Source of the DNA: Arthrobacter sp. ok362
Lineage (GTDB): Bacteria > Actinomycetota > Actinomycetes > Actinomycetales > Micrococcaceae
Reading direction: 5' to 3'
Assembly (NCBI RefSeq): GCF_900102785.1
Contig: NZ_FNGC01000014.1
Span: 1-64,000 of the forward strand
DNA length: 64,000 nt
Shown in pieces: positions 1-6,447 of this stretch. The notes beneath the pieces were generated by a model that worked only from the letters and a program-made list of their open reading frames with translations, was not told the DNA's origin and searched no databases. How positions within the stretch are numbered: position 1 is the stretch's first letter; each line of letters opens with the position of its first letter. Made by a program: the position numbers and the translations under genes.

Positions 1-332
1 CGCCAGCCCGTGGTCCACGAGGTGGCCGCCCCAGCGGCAACCCCGGCGGCGGCGACTGTGGACTGCTTCCTGGTCCGGTCCACGGCGGCGGCCGCGACCA
101 GCTGCAGATACTCCACCGTGCGCGAGAACTCCTCCACCTGTCCGGCGAAGTCCGACGCGGCCCGGAATCCCCACGATGCCGCGTCCTCCACCGCCGTCGA
201 ACACATCTCCTGGAGCGCAGCCAGGGCACCGTCCACACCGGACCACCGGGCCGGGTCCGTGCCGCGAATTGCATCGCGGTCCGTGCCCTGCCCGTCATCC
301 TCGAACGGAATGAAATCCCTGACGGCTTCCAT
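1..332 (-). CDS. DUF222 (13E12-type) protein, 3' end outside window
   Basis: About 110 codons are visible before the gene leaves the left edge. The translation starts MEAVRDFIPFEDDG and then has a helical stretch with SWGFRAASDFAGQVEEF and TVEYLQLVAAAAVDR, the pattern of the N-terminal DUF222 domain of actinobacterial 13E12-repeat proteins. Those proteins normally end in an HNH nuclease motif; that half is not in the window, so nuclease activity is inference. The ATG at 332 has GGGAG about 9 bases upstream. These proteins are multicopy in Arthrobacter-like genomes and their role is not settled. Confidence 0.75.
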   Translation of the reverse strand, partial: MEAVRDFIPFEDDGQGTDRDAIRGTDPARWSGVDGALAALQEMCSTAVEDAASWGFRAASDFAGQVEEFSRTVEYLQLVAAAAVDRTRKQSTVAAAGVAAGAATSWTTGW

Positions 333-437
333 ACCCACAGTCTCCCAAAGGGGTGTGACATTTTAGCGCGAACCACGGGCGACTTACTGGCGCTTCGGCA
401 GCACGCCCCGCGCACTCCGGATCCGGAGCCGGAGCCA

Positions 438-475
438 GTTGCCCGGTTGCCCGGTTGCCCGGTTGCCCGGTTGCC
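438..475. repeat. 8-bp tandem repeat, GTTGCCCG x 4.75
   Basis: The unit GTTGCCCG is repeated nearly five times without error in the intergenic space between the DUF222 gene start (332) and the DUF2071 gene end (572). The unit is not a multiple of three and lies in no gene. It could vary in number by slippage. The rest of 333-571 shows nothing else recognisable. Confidence 0.85.
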
Positions 476-571
476 TAGGCGCGCCGCGTCCCGCATCCCG
501 CGTGTCCCCGGCGCCTCTTGCCCAAGCGCCCCGTACCCCAGACCCAAGTTGGCCAACCACAGGGGCAGCGC

Positions 572-1336
572 TCAGGGCGCGCCGTTCAGGACCCGTGGCC
601 GACCAAACTGCGTGCGGACTCCGGGAGAGAAAAGGACGGATTCGGGCGGTCCAGGGACTTCGATACCCGCAGCGCGCACCAGTTGATCGTCAAGACGGGT
701 CAGTCGTGCCCGGTACAGCGGCCAGGCACTGTGCGCGTTGGGGATGTACAGGGTCTCGCCCCTGAAGCGGGAATGCAGACCAAACCGGGCCGTAAGGTGG
801 ACCGACAGGGGATCGGCCGCTTCGACGTCGGGCTCCGGGACGACGTCGAAATCGGTTGCGGCGCCGCTCCGGAAACGGCGGACGGAATAGCCCGCAGTCG
901 GGCGCGCCGGGCCCTGGGGTTCCCCAGCACGCCCACCCACGAAGGTCGCGCGCGACCCCACACGCGACCACACGTAGGGGATTCTGGCAGCCCGCGCGGC
1001 GAGCACCACAGCCAGCCGCGACGCATCCAAGCTGAGGAAAACTACTCCCCGGGTGCCGTCCGGCTCGCGGGAGTAGAGGCGCACGTTGACCTCGGTGAAG
1101 CTCCCGAAATACGGGACACCGGGACCATGTCCCAGACCCGCGCCCTGCATCCGAAAGCCGATCAGGCCCACCCAAGCGGATCCATCAAAGTTGTCCGGGG
1201 CAACTCCCGGAGGCATGAACGACGCCGCCACCGGTTCAGGAATGCGCCAGTGCAGAAAGACGGCCTGGGTCCACTGCTGCTCCATAATGATCGGGGCGGG
1301 CAGTTCAGCGGCCTCGGGCCACGGATCTGGGCGCAT
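572..1336 (-). CDS. DUF2071 (YqjF-like) family protein
   Basis: A 254-residue soluble protein with the DUF2071/YqjF layout: an early WTQAVFLHWRIPEPVAASFM segment, then PPGVAPDNFDGSAWVGLIGF, then VPYFGSFTEVNVRLYS and a late HLTARFGLHSRFRG block. The length is typical for the family. Function is unknown in the family beyond a possible ligand-binding fold. The ATG at 1336 has GAGGAGG about 11 bases upstream. It is followed, same strand, by a 239-bp gap and the DUF222 gene; upstream lies the isocitrate-lyase-like gene, also minus strand. Confidence 0.8.
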   Translation of the reverse strand: MRPDPWPEAAELPAPIIMEQQWTQAVFLHWRIPEPVAASFMPPGVAPDNFDGSAWVGLIGFRMQGAGLGHGPGVPYFGSFTEVNVRLYSREPDGTRGVVFLSLDASRLAVVLAARAARIPYVWSRVGSRATFVGGRAGEPQGPARPTAGYSVRRFRSGAATDFDVVPEPDVEAADPLSVHLTARFGLHSRFRGETLYIPNAHSAWPLYRARLTRLDDQLVRAAGIEVPGPPESVLFSPGVRTQFGRPRVLNGAP

Positions 1337-1378
1337 GCGACTATGTCCTCCTCGGTCGGCGAGGCAGGCTTATCCCGG

Positions 1379-1418
1379 CCCCGCCCTTCAAGCCCCGCCC
1401 TTCAAGCCCCTACTTCAG
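1379..1418. repeat. 14-bp direct repeat CCCCGCCCTTCAAG x 2, partial third
   Basis: Two perfect adjacent copies of CCCCGCCCTTCAAG (1379-1392, 1393-1406) are followed by the degenerate copy CCCCTACTTCAG. They lie between the start of the DUF2071 gene and the end of the isocitrate-lyase-like gene. A further CCCCTAGTTCAG occurs just before the stop of the latter, so the array may have spread from the gene end. Confidence 0.8.
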
Positions 1419-1455
1419 GCCCACCAGTTCAGAAGTAGGCCCGGTTCCTAAGCCC

Positions 1456-2244
1456 CTAGTTCAGTGCCCGGGTGCCGTCCGGAAGCGCCCCGCCGGCCAG
1501 CAGCTCCGCCGCGGCGTCGGCCAAGGCTGTCAGCGCCACGCGCTGGGTCCACGGGCCGTAGGAAATGCGGGCCACGCCAAGTTCCTGAAGTTTGGCCGGA
1601 GCCAGGGAACCGGGCACGTTGATGACGGACACCTTGTTCCAGCCAATTCCATCCACCAGCGCGCTGACAGTTGCCTCGTCCAGCAGGCCCGGCACGAACA
1701 CGTTGGTCGCACCCACATCGAGGAACGCACGGCCGCGCTCGATGGCATCGGCCAGTACCGCGGCGGGATCACGGTCGCCGGCCCTGAGGAAGGCGTCGCT
1801 GCGGGCATTGAGAACGAAGTCGATGCCCTCAGCCTCGGCGGCGCGCATTGCAGCACGCATCTGTGCAACGGCGTCGGCGAGCGGGCGCATCTGGTCTTCG
1901 ATGTTGGCTCCGACAGCGCCGGCGCCAATCGCCTTGCGCACCGTTTCCCCGGGGTTCCCGTAGCCCGCTTCGAGATCGGCGCTGACGGGCAGCGACGTAG
2001 CGGCGACAATCAGTCCGACGGCGGCAATCATTTCGTCCACCGGGATGTTCTCGCCGTCTTCGTAGCCGCGGGACGCTGCGATGGAGTGGCTGGCCGTGGC
2101 CAACGCCCTGGTGCCCGGAACGTCGCCTACCACTTTCGCGGTGATGGCGTCCCAGACGTTGATGACCTGGAGAATCTCCGGCGCTTGATGGAGACGGAGC
2201 AGTTCGGTCGCTTTGGAGGCAAGGGAACGCGCGTTGTCTGTCAT
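1456..2244 (-). CDS. isocitrate lyase/PEP mutase family protein
   Basis: A 262-residue (beta/alpha)8 protein of the isocitrate lyase/phosphoenolpyruvate mutase superfamily. Visible marks are NVWDAITAKVV near residue 28, SADLEAGYGNPGETV (metal/substrate loop) near 88, GANIEDQ near 112, and VLNARSDAF near 142. It lacks the KKCGH catalytic loop of true isocitrate lyase, so it belongs to the short PEPM-like group that includes carboxyphosphonoenolpyruvate mutases and oxaloacetate hydrolase-like enzymes. The exact substrate cannot be read from the sequence. The ATG at 2244 has GAGG 8 bases upstream. Same strand as its neighbours, 40 bp after the DUF1622 gene. Confidence 0.85.
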   Translation of the reverse strand: MTDNARSLASKATELLRLHQAPEILQVINVWDAITAKVVGDVPGTRALATASHSIAASRGYEDGENIPVDEMIAAVGLIVAATSLPVSADLEAGYGNPGETVRKAIGAGAVGANIEDQMRPLADAVAQMRAAMRAAEAEGIDFVLNARSDAFLRAGDRDPAAVLADAIERGRAFLDVGATNVFVPGLLDEATVSALVDGIGWNKVSVINVPGSLAPAKLQELGVARISYGPWTQRVALTALADAAAELLAGGALPDGTRALN

Positions 2245-2284
2245 GCCCCGAGCCTCACCGGACGCCTCAACACCCGGAAGGGTT

Positions 2285-2674
2285 TCAGCCGGCCGCCGAT
2301 TGTGTCGAGGAGCCTGCGCGCTGCGTCTGCCAGGGCCAGCGTCCGGTGATTTCCAGCTCGAGCGAGAAGCTCAGGAAGGTCCGGATCAGCACAATAATGG
2401 CCAGCACGCCGACGCCCTCGAAGGTCGGTGTGACGGCCACCGAACGGATGATGTCGGCCGCTACCAGCAGCTCCAGTCCGAGGAGGATGGAGCGGCCCAG
2501 CAGTTGCCGGTAGGAGCGGTAGACGGAGAGCGGTTCGGATTCCGAGGGCAGGCGCTTGGGCTGGAATCCCCGCAGGGCCATGGGGATGGACACGAGGGCG
2601 CCGACTACCATGACGGCCACGCCGGCGAAGTCCATGAAGCGGCCGACCGTCTCGATAATGTGCTGAAGATCCAT
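2285..2674 (-). CDS. DUF1622 family membrane protein
   Basis: A 129-residue protein with three likely membrane segments: around residues 15-33 (FAGVAVMVVGALVSIPMAL), 60-77 (SILLGLELLVAADIIRS) and 85-104 (GVGVLAIIVLIRTFLSFSL). The R-T-F-L-S-F-S-L-E-L-E-I ending of the last helix is characteristic of DUF1622. Function is unknown. The start is fixed by GAGGGG just upstream of the ATG at 2674. It is between an epimerase-like gene and the isocitrate-lyase-like gene, all minus strand, possibly cotranscribed. Confidence 0.85.
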   Translation of the reverse strand: MDLQHIIETVGRFMDFAGVAVMVVGALVSIPMALRGFQPKRLPSESEPLSVYRSYRQLLGRSILLGLELLVAADIIRSVAVTPTFEGVGVLAIIVLIRTFLSFSLELEITGRWPWQTQRAGSSTQSAAG

Positions 2675-2712
2675 GGTTCCCCTCGGAGGAAGTGGGCAGT
2701 GAGATTCAAACT

Positions 2713-3633
2713 TTACGGGTGCCGGACGCCGACGCCGGCGAGAATGGCCCGGTAGCCTTCCCGGAAGCTTGGGTACTGAAACTCGAATCCGGTGCTGCGG
2801 AGCAGCCCATTGCTAGCTCGCTTATTTCCGCCCCGCGACGGTTCGCCGCCCGCCGGCGTGCCGCCCGACGTCGACGCCGCGCCAGCGCCGCTGCCAGCTG
2901 CACCAAAGGATTCCGACGCCGGCCGGGGAAGTCCCAGCTCCGCGGCCAGGAAGCCCAGCACCTCGCCCAGCTCGGCCGGTTCGTTATCCACGCCCAGATA
3001 GACAGGCGCGGGAACCGCGTCCATGGTGCACAGACGGACAATTGCGGCGGCGGCGTCGTCGCGGTGGATGCGGTTGGTGAAGCGCGACGCGGCCGGAATG
3101 ACCGCGGTTCCGCCGCGCACCTGGTCGATCAGTCGCGTCCGGCCGGGGCCGTAGATCCCGCCGAGCCGCAGCACCACAGGGGTGATGCCGGTGCCGTGCA
3201 GGCGGCTGTAGAGGAGTTCCTCGGCTTCGCGGATGATGCGGCCCGAGAACCCGCCGGGTTCCGGCGTCGTGCGTTCATCAATCCAGCCGCCGCCGGCGTC
3301 GCCGTAGACGGCGGTCGAGGAAACAAACAGGATGCGGCGGACGCTTGTCCCGGACGCCAGGACCGCGTCCAGCACGTTCGACAGCCCGTCCACGTAGGCG
3401 GTCCGGTAGGCATCTTCCGTCGGGGAATCTGCGGCAATTGCGACGACGACGGCGGCGGTGTCCGCCGGGATGGGCGGCAGCTCGTCGGAGCTCAGGTCAG
3501 CGGCGACCCCCTCGATGGCGGCCGGAAGTTTCTCCGGCGACCGGCGCCAGCCCACCACGCGGTGGCCTGCAGCCGCGAATCGCAGCCCGGCCTCGGTGCC
3601 CAGATCGCCGCAACCGGCCAAAAGTACAGTCAT
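2713..3633 (-). CDS. NAD(P)-binding SDR/epimerase (YeeZ-like)
   Basis: A 306-residue extended short-chain dehydrogenase-like protein. The N-terminal MTVLLAGCGDLGTEAG is a Rossmann nucleotide-binding loop; VVVAIAADSPTEDAY, RILFVSSTAVYGD (with the active-site S and Y region) and RLGGIYGPGR follow in the usual order. It resembles E. coli YeeZ-type proteins, whose substrate is unknown. The ATG at 3633 was preferred to an upstream GTG at 3666 because the Rossmann motif starts directly after it. A Gly/Ala/Ser-rich loop around residues 230-255 is low complexity. The C-terminus continues FREGYRAILAG. Confidence 0.8.
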   Translation of the reverse strand: MTVLLAGCGDLGTEAGLRFAAAGHRVVGWRRSPEKLPAAIEGVAADLSSDELPPIPADTAAVVVAIAADSPTEDAYRTAYVDGLSNVLDAVLASGTSVRRILFVSSTAVYGDAGGGWIDERTTPEPGGFSGRIIREAEELLYSRLHGTGITPVVLRLGGIYGPGRTRLIDQVRGGTAVIPAASRFTNRIHRDDAAAAIVRLCTMDAVPAPVYLGVDNEPAELGEVLGFLAAELGLPRPASESFGAAGSGAGAASTSGGTPAGGEPSRGGNKRASNGLLRSTGFEFQYPSFREGYRAILAGVGVRHP

Positions 3634-3716
3634 GAGGCCAGTCTGCCAGCCTTGGGGAAGCCCCACGGACGGGCCTGAGGAAATCTTGGATCCTGTCGCC
3701 GCTGAAATACCGGCGC

Positions 3717-3800
3717 CTACGCCGCCCGGCTACCTCACCGGAACCTGCGCCGCCCGGCTGACTCGCCGGAAACCGGCGCCGTCCGGCTACCTCGCCGGAA
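3717..3800. repeat. 27-bp imperfect repeat x 3, running into a gene end
   Basis: Three related 27-bp copies lie at 3717-3743, 3745-3771 and 3774-3800, sharing the core GCCGCCCGGCTACCTCGCCGG. The third copy contains the stop codon (3787-3789) and last residues of the MSMEG_6728-like gene, so the array looks as if it grew outward from the gene terminus. Confidence 0.75.
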
Positions 3801-4683
3801 TCGGGAAGAATGCCCTCGGGTCCTGCATCAGGGCGGGGTAATCGAAGACGGAGCGGTCCACGATCTCGTCGACCTGGAAGTTGCGGGCGAAGTGTCCTTC
3901 AACCGTGATCGGACGGCCCAGGACCTTGCCGATCGCGAAGGAGGTGCCGCCATTGACCGGGATGGCGACCACGGAGTTGCCGGGAAGAGTGGTGAACGCC
4001 TCTTCCTGCTGCTGGCGCTTGCGGGTGGGCTTCTTGACGAGTTGCTTCGGGGGCAGCTTGCGCACCTTGCGCGGACGGCGGGAGCCTGATTCGGCGTAGA
4101 CGAACTGGTATTCATCGTCCGCGGGGGCCTTGCCACGGCCAACCGGCGGCAGGCTGACAGTCTTCAGCTGCTCGGGCTCGGTGTCGCCGAGCGGCAGGCG
4201 CAGTACCCACATGCGGTCCCCGGCCGGATCCTCGGGCACAAGCTCGTGCTTCGGTTCGGGCCAGACGTATTCCAGGTCCGGGTCCGTGCCCGGGAATACC
4301 TGCGTGTAGAACCGCGGATCCTTGGCGATCAGCCGGGACCGGTGGCTGAGGTGGAAATCCGGATTGCCCAGCCACGGCGGCATCGGGATCTTGGCGGCGT
4401 AGTCGGGGTGGGCCGCCTGCGGGGCGAACTCCATGATCTTCTCGCGCGTGGTGTCCTCGCCGCCGCGGGCCGTCCATTCATCCACCATGGCCAGGCCGTA
4501 CTTCGTCAGCGCGGGAACGTACCCCATCCACATCCGGACCGCCGGGTGCGACTGCCAGCCGTACTCCGGGATCACCAGCGCACGCAGGATCTGCAACGCC
4601 TCAACACGCTGCTTGCCGAGCCGCACGCGGTCCAAAGCCGCGGCGCTCTGCTGGAAATCGGGGAAGGGGAGGAAAGTCTGCAT
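3787..4683 (-). CDS. MSMEG_6728-type protein, pyrimidine-dimer glycosylase-like
   Basis: A 298-residue cytoplasmic protein. MQTFLPFPDFQQSAAALDRVRLGKQRVEALQIL at the start, then HPAVRMWMGY and HLSHRSRLIAKDP, match the MSMEG_6728 family, whose N-terminal half resembles the T4 endonuclease V (pyrimidine dimer-DNA glycosylase) fold. The C-terminal 130 residues hold a basic RRPRKVRKLPPK segment and a small beta domain. DNA-repair activity is an inference from the fold relation only. The ATG at 4683 was chosen because the conserved domain starts there; ATG at 4704 is possible. Its 3' end lies inside a 27-bp repeat. Confidence 0.75.
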   Translation of the reverse strand: MQTFLPFPDFQQSAAALDRVRLGKQRVEALQILRALVIPEYGWQSHPAVRMWMGYVPALTKYGLAMVDEWTARGGEDTTREKIMEFAPQAAHPDYAAKIPMPPWLGNPDFHLSHRSRLIAKDPRFYTQVFPGTDPDLEYVWPEPKHELVPEDPAGDRMWVLRLPLGDTEPEQLKTVSLPPVGRGKAPADDEYQFVYAESGSRRPRKVRKLPPKQLVKKPTRKRQQQEEAFTTLPGNSVVAIPVNGGTSFAIGKVLGRPITVEGHFARNFQVDEIVDRSVFDYPALMQDPRAFFPIPAR

Positions 4684-4828
4684 CTCTCCAGTTTGAGGCC
4701 ACACGACGAAACCTCCAATTGCACAGGACCGCGCGTGCGCATGTTCACATTTCGGAATGAAGCAGACAGCTTGTTACGGAGGGGCGTAATATAGCAGGAC
4801 CCCAACAATGCCGCCCGGAGGACACGCC

Positions 4829-5401
4829 ATGAATCCAGCCCCTGTTATGCCGTTTGTGCCGAAATACGGACAACTTCTCGGCCCGGAAGCGAACGGCATT
4901 CTGGTGCTCGAGGAAGTCATTCTTGACCCGGTGGCAGCCCGTAAGGAACAGAACGGGTTCCGCGCCGCAATGGCGTCGTTTGCGCTGACCATGCGGCGGA
5001 TACTGGCGCTGCGCCTCTGCATCGCCGTTGTGGCGATCGCCAACCTGCCGCTCTTTCTGCTCAACACAGGCTGGTGGATCTACGCGGTCTCACTAACCCT
5101 GGTAGTTGCCGTCCACGCCTCGGTGTCCTGGCTGAACCGTCACGAGCCGCGGATCCGGCAGCGCCGCATGCTGGAACTGCATCTGCACCGTGAACGGAGC
5201 GCCAACTACCGCAAGGTCCGCGACGCCGTGAAGTACGTCATCGACGCCCCGGCCCGGATGAATGAGAACCTCTACCTGGAGCTCCTCGCCGCGAAGCGGG
5301 TGGCCCTGCACCTGGCCATGGGCACCGTGGCCCTGCTGGACACGAGCGACGACGCCGCGTGGAAACTGCAGATTGTCCGCGAGATCCCGCAGGCCGCCTG
5401 A
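4829..5401 (+). CDS. hypothetical protein with two membrane helices
   Basis: A 190-residue protein not assigned to a family. It starts MNPAPVMPFVPKYGQLLG; a CGGAGGA site at 4816-4822 decides this start. Two adjacent hydrophobic segments (residues about 67-87, ending LPLFLLN, and 88-106, WWIYAVSLTLVVAVHASV) form a hairpin in the membrane. The C-terminal half is charged and soluble, with RHEPRIRQRRMLELHLHRER. Divergent from the MSMEG_6728-like gene; convergent with the Rpf gene, separated by a long hairpin. Confidence 0.7.
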   Translation: MNPAPVMPFVPKYGQLLGPEANGILVLEEVILDPVAARKEQNGFRAAMASFALTMRRILALRLCIAVVAIANLPLFLLNTGWWIYAVSLTLVVAVHASVSWLNRHEPRIRQRRMLELHLHRERSANYRKVRDAVKYVIDAPARMNENLYLELLAAKRVALHLAMGTVALLDTSDDAAWKLQIVREIPQAA

Positions 5402-5440
5402 GCCAGCACGTCTCACCCAAGCAGTACGGCTCACTCACGC

Positions 5441-5488
5441 AGTACGACGCCGGAACGTCCCCTCTCGGGAACGCTCCGGCGTCGTACT
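5441..5488. terminator. bidirectional hairpin terminator
   Basis: A 14-bp perfect inverted repeat (AGTACGACGCCGGA at 5441-5454 and its complement at 5475-5488) encloses a loop that can itself pair CGTCCC with GGGAACG. On the plus strand it is followed by TTTAAAGG. It sits exactly between two convergent genes (ending 5401 and 5503). Confidence 0.75.
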
Positions 5489-5502
5489 TTAAAGGGGTAG
5501 CC

Positions 5503-6171
5503 CTATCCGGGAAGCTGCAACACCTGGCCCGGGAAGACCAGATTGGGGTTGCTGATGGTCGCCGTGTTGGCGTCGGCGAGCACGTGCCAGCCTCCGGCGA
5601 TGTTGTGCTTCTCGGCGATCGTGCTCAGCGTTTCACCGCTTCGGATCGTGTGGGTCTGGCCACTCACCGACACCGGTGCAACATGTCTGGGTGCGGGGAC
5701 GGCTGCTTGGGGGGCAACCTGCCGGGCAGGCACGCTGGCCTGGGTGGAAACTGCGGCGGTCCGTTGTGATGAGGCCGCGTGTGTTGTGGTCGCGCTCTGC
5801 GGAGCCACGGCGCCGCCGCTCAGGCCCAGTTTCGCGGCGCAGGCTGGCCACGCGCCCCAGCCTTGGCTGGCCTGCACTTTCTCGGCGACGGCGATCTGCT
5901 GCGCTCGGCTGGCGTTCGCTGCGGACCCCGCGCCGCCATGGGCCGCCCACGTAGACTGGCTGAATTGCAGGCCGCCCGAGTAGCCGTTTCCTGTGTTGGT
6001 GCCCCAATTGCCGCTGCTTTCGCACTGGGCAAGGGAATCCCAGACGGACGCACTGGTGTGCGCCGGGACAGCAGCGTTAGCGGAGGTTGCGGAGAGTGCG
6101 ACGGCGGCCATCGAAACAGCAGCCAGGGTAATGCCGCGGCGCGCGGCAGTGCCATAGGTGGATTTCTTCAT
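5503..6171 (-). CDS. resuscitation-promoting factor, Rpf-LysM transglycosylase
   Basis: A 222-residue secreted cell-wall enzyme. Residues 1-34 form a Sec signal peptide ending SANA-AVPAH. The Rpf/transglycosylase-like domain (about 41-115) has VWDSLAQCESSGNWG with the catalytic Glu, YSGGLQFSQSTWAAHGG, and AVAEKVQASQGWGAWPAC. A Thr/Ser/Ala/Pro-rich linker follows, then a LysM domain (about 172-222; HTIRSGETLSTIAEKHNI and FPGQVLQLPG) for peptidoglycan binding. It should cleave peptidoglycan and promote regrowth of dormant cells. The upstream region holds helically phased ATAACG motifs (see 6357-6394). Confidence 0.93.
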   Translation of the reverse strand: MKKSTYGTAARRGITLAAVSMAAVALSATSANAAVPAHTSASVWDSLAQCESSGNWGTNTGNGYSGGLQFSQSTWAAHGGAGSAANASRAQQIAVAEKVQASQGWGAWPACAAKLGLSGGAVAPQSATTTHAASSQRTAAVSTQASVPARQVAPQAAVPAPRHVAPVSVSGQTHTIRSGETLSTIAEKHNIAGGWHVLADANTATISNPNLVFPGQVLQLPG

Positions 6172-6298
6172 GATTCAGATGCTCCTGAGGGCCACCAGCG
6201 CTCGGTCCGTCCCCGGACGTTGTCGCGCCACTGCCCGCCCCCGACGATTGAGGTCACTGCGGTGTCTACCGGTCGGGCAGTATCTGGTGGTGGTAGCA

Positions 6299-6332
6299 CC
6301 GGGCATGCAAATACCCGGTTGCCGGGCATGCA
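6299..6332. repeat. CCGGGCATGCA direct repeat in rpf 5' region
   Basis: The 11-mer CCGGGCATGCA occurs twice (6299-6309 and 6322-6332), 23 bp apart start to start, about 130-160 bp upstream of the Rpf start codon. Each copy contains the palindrome GCATGC, and ACCCGG/CCGGG between them can pair. Could be a protein-binding site pair or a leader RNA element. Confidence 0.6.
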
Positions 6333-6356
6333 CACTAGGCTAAGCCAGTTCCGGTC

Positions 6357-6394
6357 CGTTATCAAGACGTTATTTTGACCGTTTCTGCCGTTAT
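6357..6394 (-). promoter_or_regulatory. three phased ATAACG motifs upstream of rpf
   Basis: On the minus strand ATAACG occurs three times (plus-strand CGTTAT at 6357-6362, 6368-6373 and 6389-6394). Start-to-start distances are 11 and 21 bp, one and two helical turns. The pattern ATAACG-N5-ATAACG resembles the direct-repeat boxes of the response regulator MtrA, which controls cell-wall hydrolase and rpf genes in actinobacteria. The assignment to MtrA is inference; the repeat itself is plain. Confidence 0.5.
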
Positions 6395-6447
6395 CATCTC
6401 GTCGCTGCCCGCCTCGTCGGGGATGCTTTCGAACATGTTCGCGTGAA

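Noticed and set aside
518..1438. 306-residue plus-strand frame
   Set aside because: Antisense to the DUF2071 gene, which has clear family motifs.
6172..6447. Possible c-di-AMP (ydaO-type) riboswitch upstream of rpf
   Set aside because: Actinobacterial rpf genes often have one, but the conserved GGGGAACC-like and GGTGAATCC-like stretches were not found on the minus strand here.
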